Notes: a model not told the origin generated them from the sequence alone. A stretch of DNA of 64,000 nt from Oceanicella sp. SM1341 (GCF_003448965.1 NZ_QRGC01000002.1:372001-436000), one strand, 5' to 3'. Counted from the first letter of the stretch, positions 8,363-18,893 are shown. A program made the numbers and translations.

Positions 8363-11300
8363 ATGGACGATTCCTCCCGCGACCGGGTGACCGGGGCAGG
8401 CGGCTCCGCTCTCGGCTCCGCACTGCGCGAAGCCCCTCTGGTGCTCGTGGCGGCCGTGCTCGCCGGGATGGCGAACCTCTGGCTGTGCAGCGTCTCGGCG
8501 CCCGCGCCCTGGTTGCTGACCGGTCTTGCCGTGGCGCTGCTCTGCGCGCGGCCGGAGCGCGACCTGCGGCCGCTCCTGCCGGCTGCGCTGGTCGGGCTCG
8601 GGCTTGCCTCGCTCGGGGCCGAGGCGCTGTTCGGCCTGCCCGCCGGGCCCGGGCTGTTGCGGCTGGCCGAGCTGGCCGTCGCGGTGGCGCTGCTGCGTGC
8701 CGATGGCCTGCTGGGCCCCGCGCGCGACAAGGCGGTGGCGGCGCTGCGGCTGCTGGCCGGGCAGCTCCTGCTGGTGCCGGCGCTCTCGGCGGCGGCCTTC
8801 GGCCTCGCCGCCTCGGCCTGGCCGGAGCGCTTCGCCGGGATCTCGCCCGAGGGCTGGTGGGCCGGCGGGCTCGCCGGGCTGGTGATGCTGATGCCGCTGG
8901 GGCTGGGCTATCGCTACCGGCACACGCGGCAGCTGCGCGCGCGGCGCTGGCTGGCCTGGTCGGCGGTGCTGGCGCTGGTGTCCGGCGGGCTGGCGGCGGC
9001 GGCGCTGCTGGCCTTTCCCTTTCCCTTCGTGGTCATCGCGCTGCCGATGATCTTCGCGGCCCTGTGCTGCGGGCCGCTGCGCACCGCCATCTGCTGCAGC
9101 GTGGCGGTGGCGGTGATCGCGGTGCTGGCGCTGCCGGGCCTGCGCGAGACGGCGACGCCCTGGGGCTTCGCGATGCAGGTCGTCGCGGTGTCGCTGGCCA
9201 CGGTGCCGCCCTTCCTGCTGTCGCTCCTGCGCGAGGACCTCGCCGAGAAGCAGGCGGGCATCCGGCGCAGCGACGACATCTTCCGCCGGGCCATGGAGCA
9301 TTCGGCGATCGGCATGGCCATCGTCGCGCCCGATGGCCGTTTCCTGCGCACCAACGAGGCGCTGCGCCGCATGCTGGGCTATGGCGAGGCGGAGTTCTCC
9401 ACCCTCACCTTTGCCGAGATCACCCACCCCGACGACCTCACCCGCGACCTGGAGCTGCTCGAGGAACTGGTGCGCGGCGAGCGCGAGACCTACCGCTACG
9501 AGAAGCGCTACCGCCACCGCGAGGGACACCATGTCTGGGGGCAGCTCGCGGTGAGCCTGGTGCGCCGCGACAGCGGCGAGGTGGACTATTTCATCGGCCA
9601 GATCCTGAGCATCGACGAGCGCAAGCGCGCCGAGGCCGAGCTGCGCGCCGCCCACGAGCGGCTCGATCTGGCGGTGAGCGCCGCCGAGGTGGGCATCTGG
9701 GAGCACGACATCGAGAGCGGCCGCACCCTGTGGGACCGGCGGATGTACGCGCTCTACGGCGCCGCGCCGGACGCCTTCGTGCTGGAGCGCGGCACCTGGG
9801 TCCGGCTGGTCCACCCGGAGGACGCGCCCCATGCCCAGGAGCAGCTGCAGCAGGCCATCGCCTCGCGCGGGAAGCTCGACATGACCGTGCGCGTGCGCCG
9901 CCCCGACAGCCGGCCGGGCGAGGAGCACTGGCGCATCATGCGCACCCAGGGCCATTTCGTGGCCGGCGGCCCGGACGGGCGGGACCGCATGCTCGGCACC
10001 CACTGGGACATCACCGAGGACGTGGAGATGACCGAGGCGCTGTTCGAGGAGAAGGAGCGCCTGCGCATCACCCTCACCTCGATCGGCGACGCGGTGGTGA
10101 GCACCGATGCCGAGGGCAACGTGACCTTCCTCAACCCCGTCGCCACCCGGCTGATGGGCTATGCGCTGGAGGAGGTGGAGGGCAAGCCGCTGTCGCAGAT
10201 CTTCCACCTGGTGGAGGAGGACACGCTCGACCCCATTCCCAGCCCGGTGGAGGCCTGCCTGCGCACCGGCATGCCCCAGGGCCTGCCGGAGAACACCCTG
10301 CTGGTGAGCCGCTCGGGCGACCACATCCCCATCACCGACAGCGCCGCCCCGGTGCGCACCGCCGACGGCACGGTGGTGGGCGCGGTGCTGGTGTTCCAGG
10401 ACACCACCCACACCCGGGCCCTGCAGCGCGAGCTCGCCTACCGCGCCCGGCGCGACCCGCTGACCGGGCTGCTCAACCGCTTTTCCTTCGAGGAGGCGCT
10501 GGAGGCCACCCATGCCCAGCTCGCTCGGGACGGCCGGCCCTTCGCGCTGTGCTACATCGACCTCGACCGCTTCAAGATCGTGAACGACACCGCCGGCCAC
10601 CAGGCGGGCGACCAGCTGCTGCGCGACGTGGCGAAGCTGATGGCCTCCAGCCTGCGGGTGCAGGACCGGCTGGCGCGCATCGGCGGCGACGAGTTCGCCA
10701 TCATCCTGCCGGAGGTCAGCCGCACCACCCTCGAGGCGGTGTGCCGCCGCATCCTCGAGGCGGTGCGCGACTTCCGCTTCACCTGGGAGGGGGAGAGCTA
10801 CGCCGTGAGCGCGAGCATCGGTGCCGCGATGATCTCCGACGCGGCCGTGACTCCGCAGGAGACCGTGCAGCAGGCCGATGTCGCCTGCTACGCGGCCAAG
10901 TCCTCCGGGCGCGACCGGCTGAGCATCTACGACGAGGTCACCGGCGAGGCCGGCCGGCGGCACCGCGAGATCCAGGTCGCCTCCGGCATCCGCGAGGCGA
11001 TCGAGCAGGACCGGCTGCTGCTGCATGCCCAGGAGATCGTGCCGCTGCAGCCCGGCACGCCTCCGGGCAGCCGCTTTCTCGAGGTGCTCGTGCGCCTGCG
11101 CGACCGCGAGGGGCGCATGCACCTGCCGGCGGCCTTCGTGCCGGCGGCCGAGCGCTACGACCTGATGGGCAACGTGGACCGCTGGGTGATCAGCCGGGTG
11201 CTGCGCGGCCATGCCGGCGAGATCGGGGCGCTGCCCGGCGGCTGGGTGGCGGTGAACCTCTCGGCCAATTCGCTCAACGACCCGGGCTTGAGCGATTTCC

Positions 11301-11779
11301 TGCACCGCGAGCTGGAGGCCTCCGGCCTGCCGCCGGCGCGGCTCTGCCTCGAGATCACCGAGACGGCGCTGATCAGCAACGTGACCGAGGCGCGCGGCTT
11401 CCTCGAGGCGATGCGGGCGCTGGGCGTGCGGCTCGCGCTTGACGATTTCGGCTCCGGGCTCAGCTCCTTTTCCTACCTGCGGCAGTTCCCGGTGGACTAC
11501 GTGAAGATCGACGGGGCCTTCGTGCGCAACATCGCCAGCTCGAAGCTCGACCGGCGGGTGGTGGAATCGATCAACGACATCAGCCACGCGATCGGCGCCC
11601 AGACCATCGCCGAGTTCGTCGGCTCCGACGAGGTGGCCGACATGCTGGCGGCCTTCGGCGTGGACTACGGCCAGGGCCACCACATCTGCCGGCCACGCCC
11701 GCTCGCCGAGGCCCTCGCGCAGCCGGTCGCCTGGCCCGCCGCCCGGACCCCGGAGGCTGCCGAACCCCTCTCCGACTGA
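8363..11779 (+). CDS. MASE1-PAS-PAS-PAS-GGDEF-EAL cyclic-di-GMP signalling protein
   Basis: A 1138-residue membrane sensor for making and/or degrading c-di-GMP. Residues about 20-290 are a MASE1-like integral membrane sensor with roughly eight hydrophobic segments. Three PAS domains follow (about 303-430, 433-560, 566-690). The GGDEF domain has an intact active site (IGGDEFA, 774-778) and an RVQD inhibitory I-site five residues before it. The EAL domain has EVL at 907-909 instead of EAL, but keeps the ITET, DDFGSGLSSF (Asp1027-Asp1028), KIDG and GQGHHICRP motifs, so both activities are plausible. I start at MDDSSRDR (8363); the frame is open to 8303. Neighbours do not suggest a target process. 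Confidence 0.9.
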   Translation: MDDSSRDRVTGAGGSALGSALREAPLVLVAAVLAGMANLWLCSVSAPAPWLLTGLAVALLCARPERDLRPLLPAALVGLGLASLGAEALFGLPAGPGLLRLAELAVAVALLRADGLLGPARDKAVAALRLLAGQLLLVPALSAAAFGLAASAWPERFAGISPEGWWAGGLAGLVMLMPLGLGYRYRHTRQLRARRWLAWSAVLALVSGGLAAAALLAFPFPFVVIALPMIFAALCCGPLRTAICCSVAVAVIAVLALPGLRETATPWGFAMQVVAVSLATVPPFLLSLLREDLAEKQAGIRRSDDIFRRAMEHSAIGMAIVAPDGRFLRTNEALRRMLGYGEAEFSTLTFAEITHPDDLTRDLELLEELVRGERETYRYEKRYRHREGHHVWGQLAVSLVRRDSGEVDYFIGQILSIDERKRAEAELRAAHERLDLAVSAAEVGIWEHDIESGRTLWDRRMYALYGAAPDAFVLERGTWVRLVHPEDAPHAQEQLQQAIASRGKLDMTVRVRRPDSRPGEEHWRIMRTQGHFVAGGPDGRDRMLGTHWDITEDVEMTEALFEEKERLRITLTSIGDAVVSTDAEGNVTFLNPVATRLMGYALEEVEGKPLSQIFHLVEEDTLDPIPSPVEACLRTGMPQGLPENTLLVSRSGDHIPITDSAAPVRTADGTVVGAVLVFQDTTHTRALQRELAYRARRDPLTGLLNRFSFEEALEATHAQLARDGRPFALCYIDLDRFKIVNDTAGHQAGDQLLRDVAKLMASSLRVQDRLARIGGDEFAIILPEVSRTTLEAVCRRILEAVRDFRFTWEGESYAVSASIGAAMISDAAVTPQETVQQADVACYAAKSSGRDRLSIYDEVTGEAGRRHREIQVASGIREAIEQDRLLLHAQEIVPLQPGTPPGSRFLEVLVRLRDREGRMHLPAAFVPAAERYDLMGNVDRWVISRVLRGHAGEIGALPGGWVAVNLSANSLNDPGLSDFLHRELEASGLPPARLCLEITETALISNVTEARGFLEAMRALGVRLALDDFGSGLSSFSYLRQFPVDYVKIDGAFVRNIASSKLDRRVVESINDISHAIGAQTIAEFVGSDEVADMLAAFGVDYGQGHHICRPRPLAEALAQPVAWPAARTPEAAEPLSD

Positions 11780-12538
11780 GCGCACCGCCCGCGCGGGGAA
11801 CGCCCGCCTCGCCGAGGGGGCCTCCGGCCCCCGCAGCTCGGCGGGCGTCGCGAAGGCCCCGAGGGGCCTCCGCCGCGGCGGCACCCGGTCACACGGGCAA
11901 CTCCGGGCGGAGACGCTCGACCCTTCCGCCCGGGCGCCCGGCCAGGGCCGCGCCCGACCCTCCCGGCGGGAGAGCTCCATGGCCATGCCCCGCGCCGCTC
12001 GGCCGGGGCTCCTTGCTCCCGGCAAGGATCGCCCGGGCGGGCCGATGCGCCGACCGGGCCCGGGCGCTTCCCTCGGGGGGTGCTTGCCGGAGGCCCATCC
12101 CGCAGGCCGCTCCCGGCTCCGCTCGCCGCGCGAAAGCCGGCCCGCAGGGAGCGCGGGGCGGGGCGGACCAGCCTGGCTCGCCCCCGGCGCGTGAGGGCGG
12201 GAAAGGCGCGCCTGCCGGTCCGGCAGGCGTGCACGCCGGTGCCGTTCAGCGCTCTGAGTTCGCGGGGGGGAAACGACCGGCCGGGCGGATCGCGGGGCGC
12301 CTCGCATCGCCCCCCGGTGGCCGGGCAACGCATGGCCCCTCGCTTCCACGCCCTGCGGGCCGGCGGCGCCCCGGTTCCCGCGCCGCCCGGGGCTGCTCTT
12401 CCCGATGGCGGTCCGCCCGGCGCTCTCCCGCACCTCTCCGCCCGGCCGGACAGGCGACCGTCGGTCGCCTGTCACGCGCGTCGAGCTGCGGGGGCGCGAG
12501 CCCCCTCGGCGAGAGGCGCGTTTCCCCCCGGGCAGGCG
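11780..12538. other. Long GC-rich non-coding stretch with stacked palindromes
   Basis: About 760 nt without a credible gene; its ORFs are Arg/Pro/Gly-rich composition artefacts. It opens with a nested hairpin (GCCGAG at 11811-11816 with CTCGGC at 11837-11842, enclosing GGGGGCC-TCC-GGCCCCC at about 11816-11832), probably the end of the GGDEF-EAL transcript. AGGCCCC/GGGGCCT follows at 11854-11869. Near the hemN end there is an 11-bp perfect stem with a three-base loop, GACAGGCGACC-GTC-GGTCGCCTGTC (12449-12473). I see no tRNA or known ncRNA in it. Confidence 0.5.
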
Positions 12539-12552
12539 TTTGATCCGGATCA
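12539..12552 (+). promoter_or_regulatory. FNR/FnrL box upstream of hemN
   Basis: TTGATCCGGATCAA is a perfect match to the TTGAT-N4-ATCAA FNR/Anr consensus. It is centred at 12545.5, about 42 bp upstream of the hemN ATG. This fits oxygen-responsive activation of the anaerobic haem pathway by FnrL, as known for hemN/hemZ of Rhodobacter. If it acts at the standard -41.5 position, transcription would begin at about 12587, immediately before the ATG. Confidence 0.85.
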
Positions 12553-12587
12553 AGGCGCGGGCGTCCGATCGGCGCGAGAACCGACCC

Positions 12588-13943
12588 ATGAACCAGGTCC
12601 TTGCCAGATACGCCACCGAGCGGGCCCCGCGCTACACGAGCTACCCCACCGCGCCGCAGTTCACCCCGCAGGTGGACGGCGCGGTCATGGCCGGCTGGCT
12701 CTCCGAGCTCGACCCGCAGGCCGAGCTCTCGCTCTACCTGCATGTGCCGTTCTGCCGGCAGGTCTGCTGGTACTGCGCCTGCAACATGAAGCTCGCCGCC
12801 CGGCCCGAGCCGGTGCTCGCCTATGCCCGGACACTGAAACGCGAGATCGGCCGACTGGCCGATCTGCTGCCGGCACGGATGAAGGTGAGCCACCTGCACT
12901 GGGGCGGCGGCACGCCCACGGCGATGCCCCTCCCGGCGCTGGCGGAGATTACCGAGCTGCTGCATGCGCGCTTCGACATCGCGCCCGGCGCCGAGATCGC
13001 CTTCGAGCTCGACCCCCGCACCACCACGCGCGAGACGGTCCGCGCGCTGGCCGGGCTCGGCGCCACCCGCGCCTCGCTCGGCGTGCAGGAATTCGACCCC
13101 GTGGTGCAGGCAGCCGTGAACCGGGTGCAGCCCTTCGAACAGGTGCGCGACGTCGTGGAGGAACTGCGCGCCTGCGGCGTGGGCGCGCTGAGCTTCGACC
13201 TGATCTACGGCCTGCCGCACCAGTCCCTCGCCACCATCGGGGAAACGATGGCGCGCACCGCCGCGCTCGCCCCCGGCCGGGTGGCGCTCTTCGGCTACGC
13301 CCACGTGCCCTGGATGGCGCGCAACCAGCGCATGCTGCCCGAGGCGGCGCTGCCGGATGCCGCGGCGCGGGTGGCACAGGCCTCGCTCGCCGCCGACCTG
13401 CTGGAGCGCCACGGCTACGAGCGCGTCGGCCTCGACCATTTCGCCCTGCCGGGTGACAGCATGGCCGTCGCCGCCCGCGAGGGCCGCCTGCGCCGCAACT
13501 TCCAGGGCTACACGGTCGACGGCGCCGACGCGCTGATCGGCCTCGGCGCGAGCTCGATCAGCGCCCTGCCACAGGGCTATGCCCAGAACATCGGCGAGAC
13601 CCGGGCCTGGACCCGCGGCGTCGAAACCGGCCTGCCTCCGGTCGCGAAAGGTGTCGCGACCAGCCCCGAGGACCGGTTGCGCGCCGCCGTCATCGAGCGC
13701 CTGATGTGCGACCTCGCCGTCACGCCGGCCGCGCTCGCGCAGGCGCATGGCTTCCCCGCCACCCATTTCGCGCCCGAGATGGCCCGGCTTGAATCCCTTG
13801 CGGCCGACGGCCTGGTGATGCTCTCGCCCGAGGGCCGGATCACCATCCCCCCGGCCTTCCGCGCCGCAATGCGCCTCGTCGCGGCGGTCTTCGACCAGTA
13901 CCTGCCCGAGGCAGGCGCCCTGCGCCACGCCGCGGCAGTCTGA
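12588..13943 (+). CDS. hemN: Oxygen-independent coproporphyrinogen III dehydrogenase (HemN)
   Basis: Radical-SAM enzyme of 451 residues, converting coproporphyrinogen III to protoporphyrinogen IX without oxygen in the cytoplasm. The 4Fe-4S motif is Cys56-x3-Cys60-x2-Cys63 (PFCRQVCWYCAC). The N-terminus RYATERAPRYTSYPTAPQF is the conserved HemN start, which fixes the ATG at 12588. HWGGGTPT and the GFDLIYGLPHQ-like segment (SFDLIYGLPHQ) follow, then GFARNQ-type residues (WMARNQR), with a C-terminal HemN domain to about residue 440. No Shine-Dalgarno is evident. It has its own FNR-controlled promoter. Confidence 0.96.
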   Translation: MNQVLARYATERAPRYTSYPTAPQFTPQVDGAVMAGWLSELDPQAELSLYLHVPFCRQVCWYCACNMKLAARPEPVLAYARTLKREIGRLADLLPARMKVSHLHWGGGTPTAMPLPALAEITELLHARFDIAPGAEIAFELDPRTTTRETVRALAGLGATRASLGVQEFDPVVQAAVNRVQPFEQVRDVVEELRACGVGALSFDLIYGLPHQSLATIGETMARTAALAPGRVALFGYAHVPWMARNQRMLPEAALPDAAARVAQASLAADLLERHGYERVGLDHFALPGDSMAVAAREGRLRRNFQGYTVDGADALIGLGASSISALPQGYAQNIGETRAWTRGVETGLPPVAKGVATSPEDRLRAAVIERLMCDLAVTPAALAQAHGFPATHFAPEMARLESLAADGLVMLSPEGRITIPPAFRAAMRLVAAVFDQYLPEAGALRHAAAV

Positions 13944-13981
13944 CATCGGGGCCCGGCGGGGGCTGCCTCCCCGCGCCCTGC

Positions 13982-14009
13982 GCCGGCATCCGCTGCCACG
14001 GATGCCGGC
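13982..14009 (+). terminator. Perfect 11-bp stem-loop after hemN
   Basis: GCCGGCATCCG-CTGCCA-CGGATGCCGGC starts 38 nt after the hemN stop codon, with an 11-bp perfect stem and 6-nt loop. There is no T-run after it. It is the likely transcript end of hemN. Confidence 0.5.
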
Positions 14010-14703
14010 TCCGTCTTCCGCCCCGACCGGCGTGGCCGGGCCGCAACCCGCAGACAGTGCGCGCGCAGGCTTCCGCGCCATGCAGGGCACGCAAGCCGCC
14101 CGGCCGGCACAGGTGGCGCAACCGGGTCGTGCCGGCCGACGAGCCGGAGCAGCAAGGGTTGAGCCCGCCATCTGGTCCGGTGGCCCGCGGGTGGCGCTGC
14201 GGCCGGGGGCGCAGCTCCCGGCCCGGCCCAACGGCGCGGAAGCCTGCCGCAGGCAGGCGACCAGAGCGGGCGGGAGGCCCCCGTCCCGTCACCACGCCCC
14301 CGCTCCGCGCCCCGGCCAGGGCTGCCTCTTTCATCGAGTAGGGCTCCCCTGCCGAAGCCCCGCGGAGCCGACGCGTTCCGCCTTGCAGCCCTCCGCCCAC
14401 CCGGATGACATGCCGGCTGGCGGGAGCGTTTCAGAGAGGAGTGGGGGGAGTGCGGGCATGACCGCCCGCGGATCGGCGCATCCGCGCGAACGGGGCGCGA
14501 TGATCCGTGAAGCGGTTTCGTTGACGAACCTCAGCCCGGTGCGGTGCTCCGGTCGCGGGTCTCGCCCCTCGAGCCGGAGCCCGCGGCGCGAAGGCCGTCG
14601 TGGGCGGAGATACCGGCCTTGCGCGCCGCCGGCACCCCGGGGGGGGGAGGGCGGCGCTTGCGAGGGCTTCCGGAGCGCGCGACAGGCCTCCGCCGGCCCG
14701 CCC
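14010..14703. other. Non-coding stretch between convergent hemN and rlmN
   Basis: About 690 nt of GC-rich sequence. The open frames here are Arg/Ala/Pro-rich without recognisable motifs or ribosome-binding sites, and I reject them as genes. A slightly less GC-rich patch lies around 14510-14530. I see no tRNA, repeat or mobile-element signature. Confidence 0.5.
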
Positions 14704-15879
<1,176 letters not shown>

Positions 15880-16122
15880 GGCGATGTCCTGATCCGGGTC
15901 TGAAGGGGTGGCACGCGGTGCGCCCCATGGCCTGCGGGCGCGCGAAAGCGGGTACATAGCACCGCGCAGGGCAAAAGGCCAGTGGGGGCGCGCCGGCGGG
16001 TTTCGCCGCTCTTCCCGCCCCGCCTCCGCCCAGGGACCCAGCCGGAGCCGCATCATCACCGCGTGATCGTACCATGACATGGCCTGCCTCCCGAAATGCG
16101 CTTCGGGCACAGCAGAGCGCAT

Positions 16123-16167
16123 CCCTGCTGACAGCCGTGTGTCAGCAGGGGGTGCTATGCTGTCAGC
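16123..16167 (+). promoter_or_regulatory. Palindromic operator in front of the WYL-family regulator
   Basis: A perfect 11-bp inverted repeat CCCTGCTGACA-GCCGTG-TGTCAGCAGGG occupies 16123-16150. A third half-site TGTCAGC lies at 16161-16167, 28 nt before the regulator's ATG. A -10-like TATGCT (16156-16161) sits between the palindrome and the extra half-site. The arrangement suggests autoregulation by the adjacent regulator; rlmN begins 244 bp away on the other strand and is a less likely target. Confidence 0.6.
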
Positions 16168-16194
16168 TCCGGCACCGGGGGGAAGAGGGGCGCG

Positions 16195-16899
16195 ATGCAC
16201 CGCACGACGAGGCTTTTCGAGATCATCCAGATCCTGCGCGCCTCCTGCGCGCCGCTTACCGCCCGGGCGCTGGCCGAGGCGCTGGAGGTCTCGCCGCGCA
16301 CCATCTACCGCGACATCGCCGCCCTGCAGGCGATGCGCACGCCCATCGAGGGCGAGGCGGGCCTGGGCTACGTGATGCGCCGCGGCTACGACCTGCCGCC
16401 GCTCAACTTCGACGCGGAGGAGCTGGAAGCGCTGCGCGTCGGCCTCTCGATGCTCGCGCGCACCGGCGACAGCGCGCTGCAGCGCGCCGCCCTGCGCGTG
16501 CAGGAGAAGGTCGACGGGCTCGGCGCCCCGGCCGACTGGCTGCAGGTGGCGCCCTGGGGCGCGCCGCAGGACGACCCCGCCCGCGGCTGCGTGGCCATCG
16601 CCTCTCTGCGCAGGGCCATTCGCGAGGAGCGCAAGCTCAAGCTCACCTACGTGAGCGCCAGTGGCGAGGAGACGGTGCGTGTCATCCGCCCGGTGGCGCT
16701 GATCTACCACCTCGAATGCGTGATGGTGGCCGGCTGGTGCGAGCTGCGCGGCGGCTTCCGCCACTTCCGCTCCGACCGCATCCACGGCTGCCTCGCGCTC
16801 GATGCCCGCTTCACGGGCCAGGGCGCCACCCTGCGCTGCCTGTGGCAGGAGCAGCAGGACCGCGAGGCGGCGGAGCCCGCCGGTCCCGGGCCCGCCTGA
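16195..16899 (+). CDS. YafY-type HTH/WYL-domain transcriptional regulator
   Basis: A 234-residue cytoplasmic DNA-binding protein. Residues 1-60 form an HTH_11 winged helix ([10 protein letters not shown] ... [17 protein letters not shown]). Residues about 140-225 form a WYL ligand-sensing domain ([14 protein letters not shown] ... [11 protein letters not shown] ... [18 protein letters not shown]). The literal W-Y-L triplet is replaced by YHL, as is frequent in this subfamily. No ribosome-binding site beyond GGGGAAGAGGGG is needed, which lies at good distance. It stands alone, preceded by a strong palindrome; its effector and target genes are unknown. Confidence 0.9.
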   Translation: MHRTTRLFEIIQILRASCAPLTARALAEALEVSPRTIYRDIAALQAMRTPIEGEAGLGYVMRRGYDLPPLNFDAEELEALRVGLSMLARTGDSALQRAALRVQEKVDGLGAPADWLQVAPWGAPQDDPARGCVAIASLRRAIREERKLKLTYVSASGEETVRVIRPVALIYHLECVMVAGWCELRGGFRHFRSDRIHGCLALDARFTGQGATLRCLWQEQQDREAAEPAGPGPA

Positions 16900-17052
16900 G
16901 CGGGGGGGCGTCGCCCGGCATCGGGCGCTGCTGCTGTCAGGGGGGGGTGATTCGCCCCGGCGCGGGGCCGGGGGCAGCTGCCCGCGCCGGAAAGCGCGGG
17001 CCGGTCGTCCGGCGCCCCGGGGCGGAGCGCGCCGGGGGTCAGCCGGCCGGGC

Positions 17053-17589
17053 TCAGCGGCAGAGGTCCTGCGCCGCGTCGAGCGCCGCGGTGAAGCCCTT
17101 CAGCGAGAAGGTGTCCACCGTGGTGGTGCCGCGCTGCGAGACGCCGGTGAGCACGGCCACCGCGCCGCGGCGCATGGAGCCGACCACCTGGTCGTCCTCG
17201 GAGGGCGAGGACATCCAGCCCCATTCGCCGTCGGTGAACAGCTCGTAGCTGCCCGAGCCGATGCGCACGCTCACCTTGCTGTCCTTGCGCAGCGGGTAGC
17301 CGGCGGTGAAGCTGACCTCGTTCTTCACGTTGTCGCCCGGGCGCACGGAGACCATGAGCAGGATGTCGCCACGGCTGACGGAGCTGGTGACATCGCGGCC
17401 GCCGCGCTCGGCCTTCCAGCCGGTGGGGGCGGAGACGATCCAGCATTCCTTCGCGTTGTCGGCCTTGAAGACGCTCCAGTCCGCCTTCGCGTCGACACGG
17501 GTTTCCGCCGCGGCCTCCGCCATCGTGGCGCCGAGCGCCCCGGCAACCAGCACCGACGCGCCGATCATTCTCCAGTCCATCACTTTCAT
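17053..17589 (-). CDS. Exported IalB-like (invasion-associated locus B family) protein
   Basis: A 178-residue protein with an N-terminal signal sequence (MKVMDWRMIGASVLVAGALGATMAEAAA) cleaved near residue 27. The mature part shows the IalB family pattern: DWSVFKADNAKECWIVSAPT near the N-terminus, repeated small/Gly residues and a final CR with GVSQRGTTTVDTFSLKGFTAAL. The two cysteines (ECWI and the C-terminal LCR) probably form a disulphide. The family was named from Bartonella but is widespread in free-living Rhodobacterales, so no role in invasion should be inferred. It stands alone, convergent with the WYL regulator gene. Confidence 0.82.
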   Translation of the reverse strand: MKVMDWRMIGASVLVAGALGATMAEAAAETRVDAKADWSVFKADNAKECWIVSAPTGWKAERGGRDVTSSVSRGDILLMVSVRPGDNVKNEVSFTAGYPLRKDSKVSVRIGSGSYELFTDGEWGWMSSPSEDDQVVGSMRRGAVAVLTGVSQRGTTTVDTFSLKGFTAALDAAQDLCR

Positions 17590-17876
17590 CTGCTACTCCG
17601 CCTCTTTCCGTTTCTCGCCTCGGCCGGTTTCCGTCGTGCGGCGGACACGCGGCGCTCCGCGGTCCGGCCGGACATGCCGACGCGGCGGGGCAGGGGCCCC
17701 ACCCGGCTCTGTTATGATCTGCGCGCGCAATGTACCGAAAAACCATGCCCGAGCGCTACCCCCGTTTGGAACACGGGATCGGGAGCGGCGCGTGGCCCGC
17801 CGCCCGCGCGCGGAATTTGCCTTTTCGCGGGATTGAGCGCAGATGATGCCCGTCCGGAACAGGAGAGCGCACCGCC

Positions 17877-18893
17877 ATGACCGAAGCCGCAGCACTCGTC
17901 GAGATCACCCGTGGGCCCTTCGTGGAGGGCGTCCACCGCGGCCATGCCGTGGTGTGCGACGCAAGGGGCGGCGTGCGCGCCGCCTGGGGAGACCCGGAGC
18001 GCATCACCCTGCCGCGCTCCTCGGTGAAGATCCTGCAGGCGCTGCCGCTGGTGGAGAGCGGCGCGGCCGAGGCGGCGGGGCTGGGCTCCGAGCAGCTCGC
18101 CCTCGCCTGCGCCTCGCACAACGGCGCGGCGATGCACACCGAGCGCGTGGCGGCCTGGCTCGACGGGCTCGGCCTCGCCGAGGCCGACCTGCGCTGCGGC
18201 GCCCAGATGCCCGATGACGGCCCGGCCCGCCAGGCCCTGCGCGCCGCCGGTCAGGGGCCCTGCCAGCTGCACAACAACTGCTCGGGCAAGCACGCGGGCT
18301 TCCTCACCCTCAACCGCCACCTCGGCGCGGGGTCCGAGTATGTCGACCCCGCCCACCCGGTGCAGCGCGCCGTGCTCGAGGCCTACGAGGGCATGACCGG
18401 CGAAACCTCGCCCGGCTTCGGCATCGACGGCTGCTCGGCGCCCAACTTCGCCGCCAGCCTGCGCGGCATCGCCACCGCGATGGCCCGCATCGCCGGCGCG
18501 GAGAGCGTGCTCGAGGGCTCGCGCCGCGCCGCCGCCATCCGCCTGCGCGAGGCGATGGCCCTGCACCCCCTGCTGATCGCGGGCGAGGGCCGGCCCTGCT
18601 CGGAGATCGTCGCCACCCTGGGCGGCGGCGCGGTGGTCAAGACCGGGGCGGAGGGCGTGTTCATCGCCATCCTGCCGCAACAGGGCCTCGGCCTCGCCCT
18701 CAAGATCGAGGACGGCGCCACCCGCGCCTCGGAATGCGCGCTCGCCGCGCTGCTGGTGCGCCTCGGCGTGGCCGACCCCGGCCACCCGATGATCGAGAAG
18801 CGCCTCAACCCCCACCAGCTCAACCGCGCCGCCCGGGTGACCGGCGAGATCCGCCCCGCCGCGGGCTTCTACGAGGGCGGCGCGCCGCTCTGA
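17877..18893 (+). CDS. Class III (R. etli-type) L-asparaginase
   Basis: A 338-residue asparaginase of the family typified by Rhizobium etli AnsA/ReAV, hydrolysing L-asparagine to aspartate and ammonia. It is unrelated to the E. coli enzymes. The two catalytic Ser-Lys tandems characteristic of the family are recognisable: Ser48-Val-Lys51 in RSSVKIL, and the NNCSGKHAGF segment with Ser and Lys. Conserved Cys in NNCSGK, DGCSAPNF and RPCSEIV match the metal-site cysteines. The start at 17877 follows AGGAG by 11 nt. No signal peptide, so cytoplasmic. Confidence 0.9.
   Translation: MTEAAALVEITRGPFVEGVHRGHAVVCDARGGVRAAWGDPERITLPRSSVKILQALPLVESGAAEAAGLGSEQLALACASHNGAAMHTERVAAWLDGLGLAEADLRCGAQMPDDGPARQALRAAGQGPCQLHNNCSGKHAGFLTLNRHLGAGSEYVDPAHPVQRAVLEAYEGMTGETSPGFGIDGCSAPNFAASLRGIATAMARIAGAESVLEGSRRAAAIRLREAMALHPLLIAGEGRPCSEIVATLGGGAVVKTGAEGVFIAILPQQGLGLALKIEDGATRASECALAALLVRLGVADPGHPMIEKRLNPHQLNRAARVTGEIRPAAGFYEGGAPL

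Noticed and set aside
8309-12616. Minus-strand open frame of 1435 residues antisense to the GGDEF-EAL gene
   Set aside because: Same composition artefact (Arg/His/Ala-rich, no motifs), crosses clear non-coding sequence and covers a gene with unmistakable GGDEF and EAL domains.
12080-13456. Open frames before and across hemN on the plus strand in other phases
   Set aside because: No conserved residues; hemN is in a different phase with all motifs and an FNR-driven start.
14057-14341. 94-residue ORF between hemN and rlmN
   Set aside because: Arg/Pro/Ala-rich, no ribosome-binding site, no recognisable motif; composition artefact.
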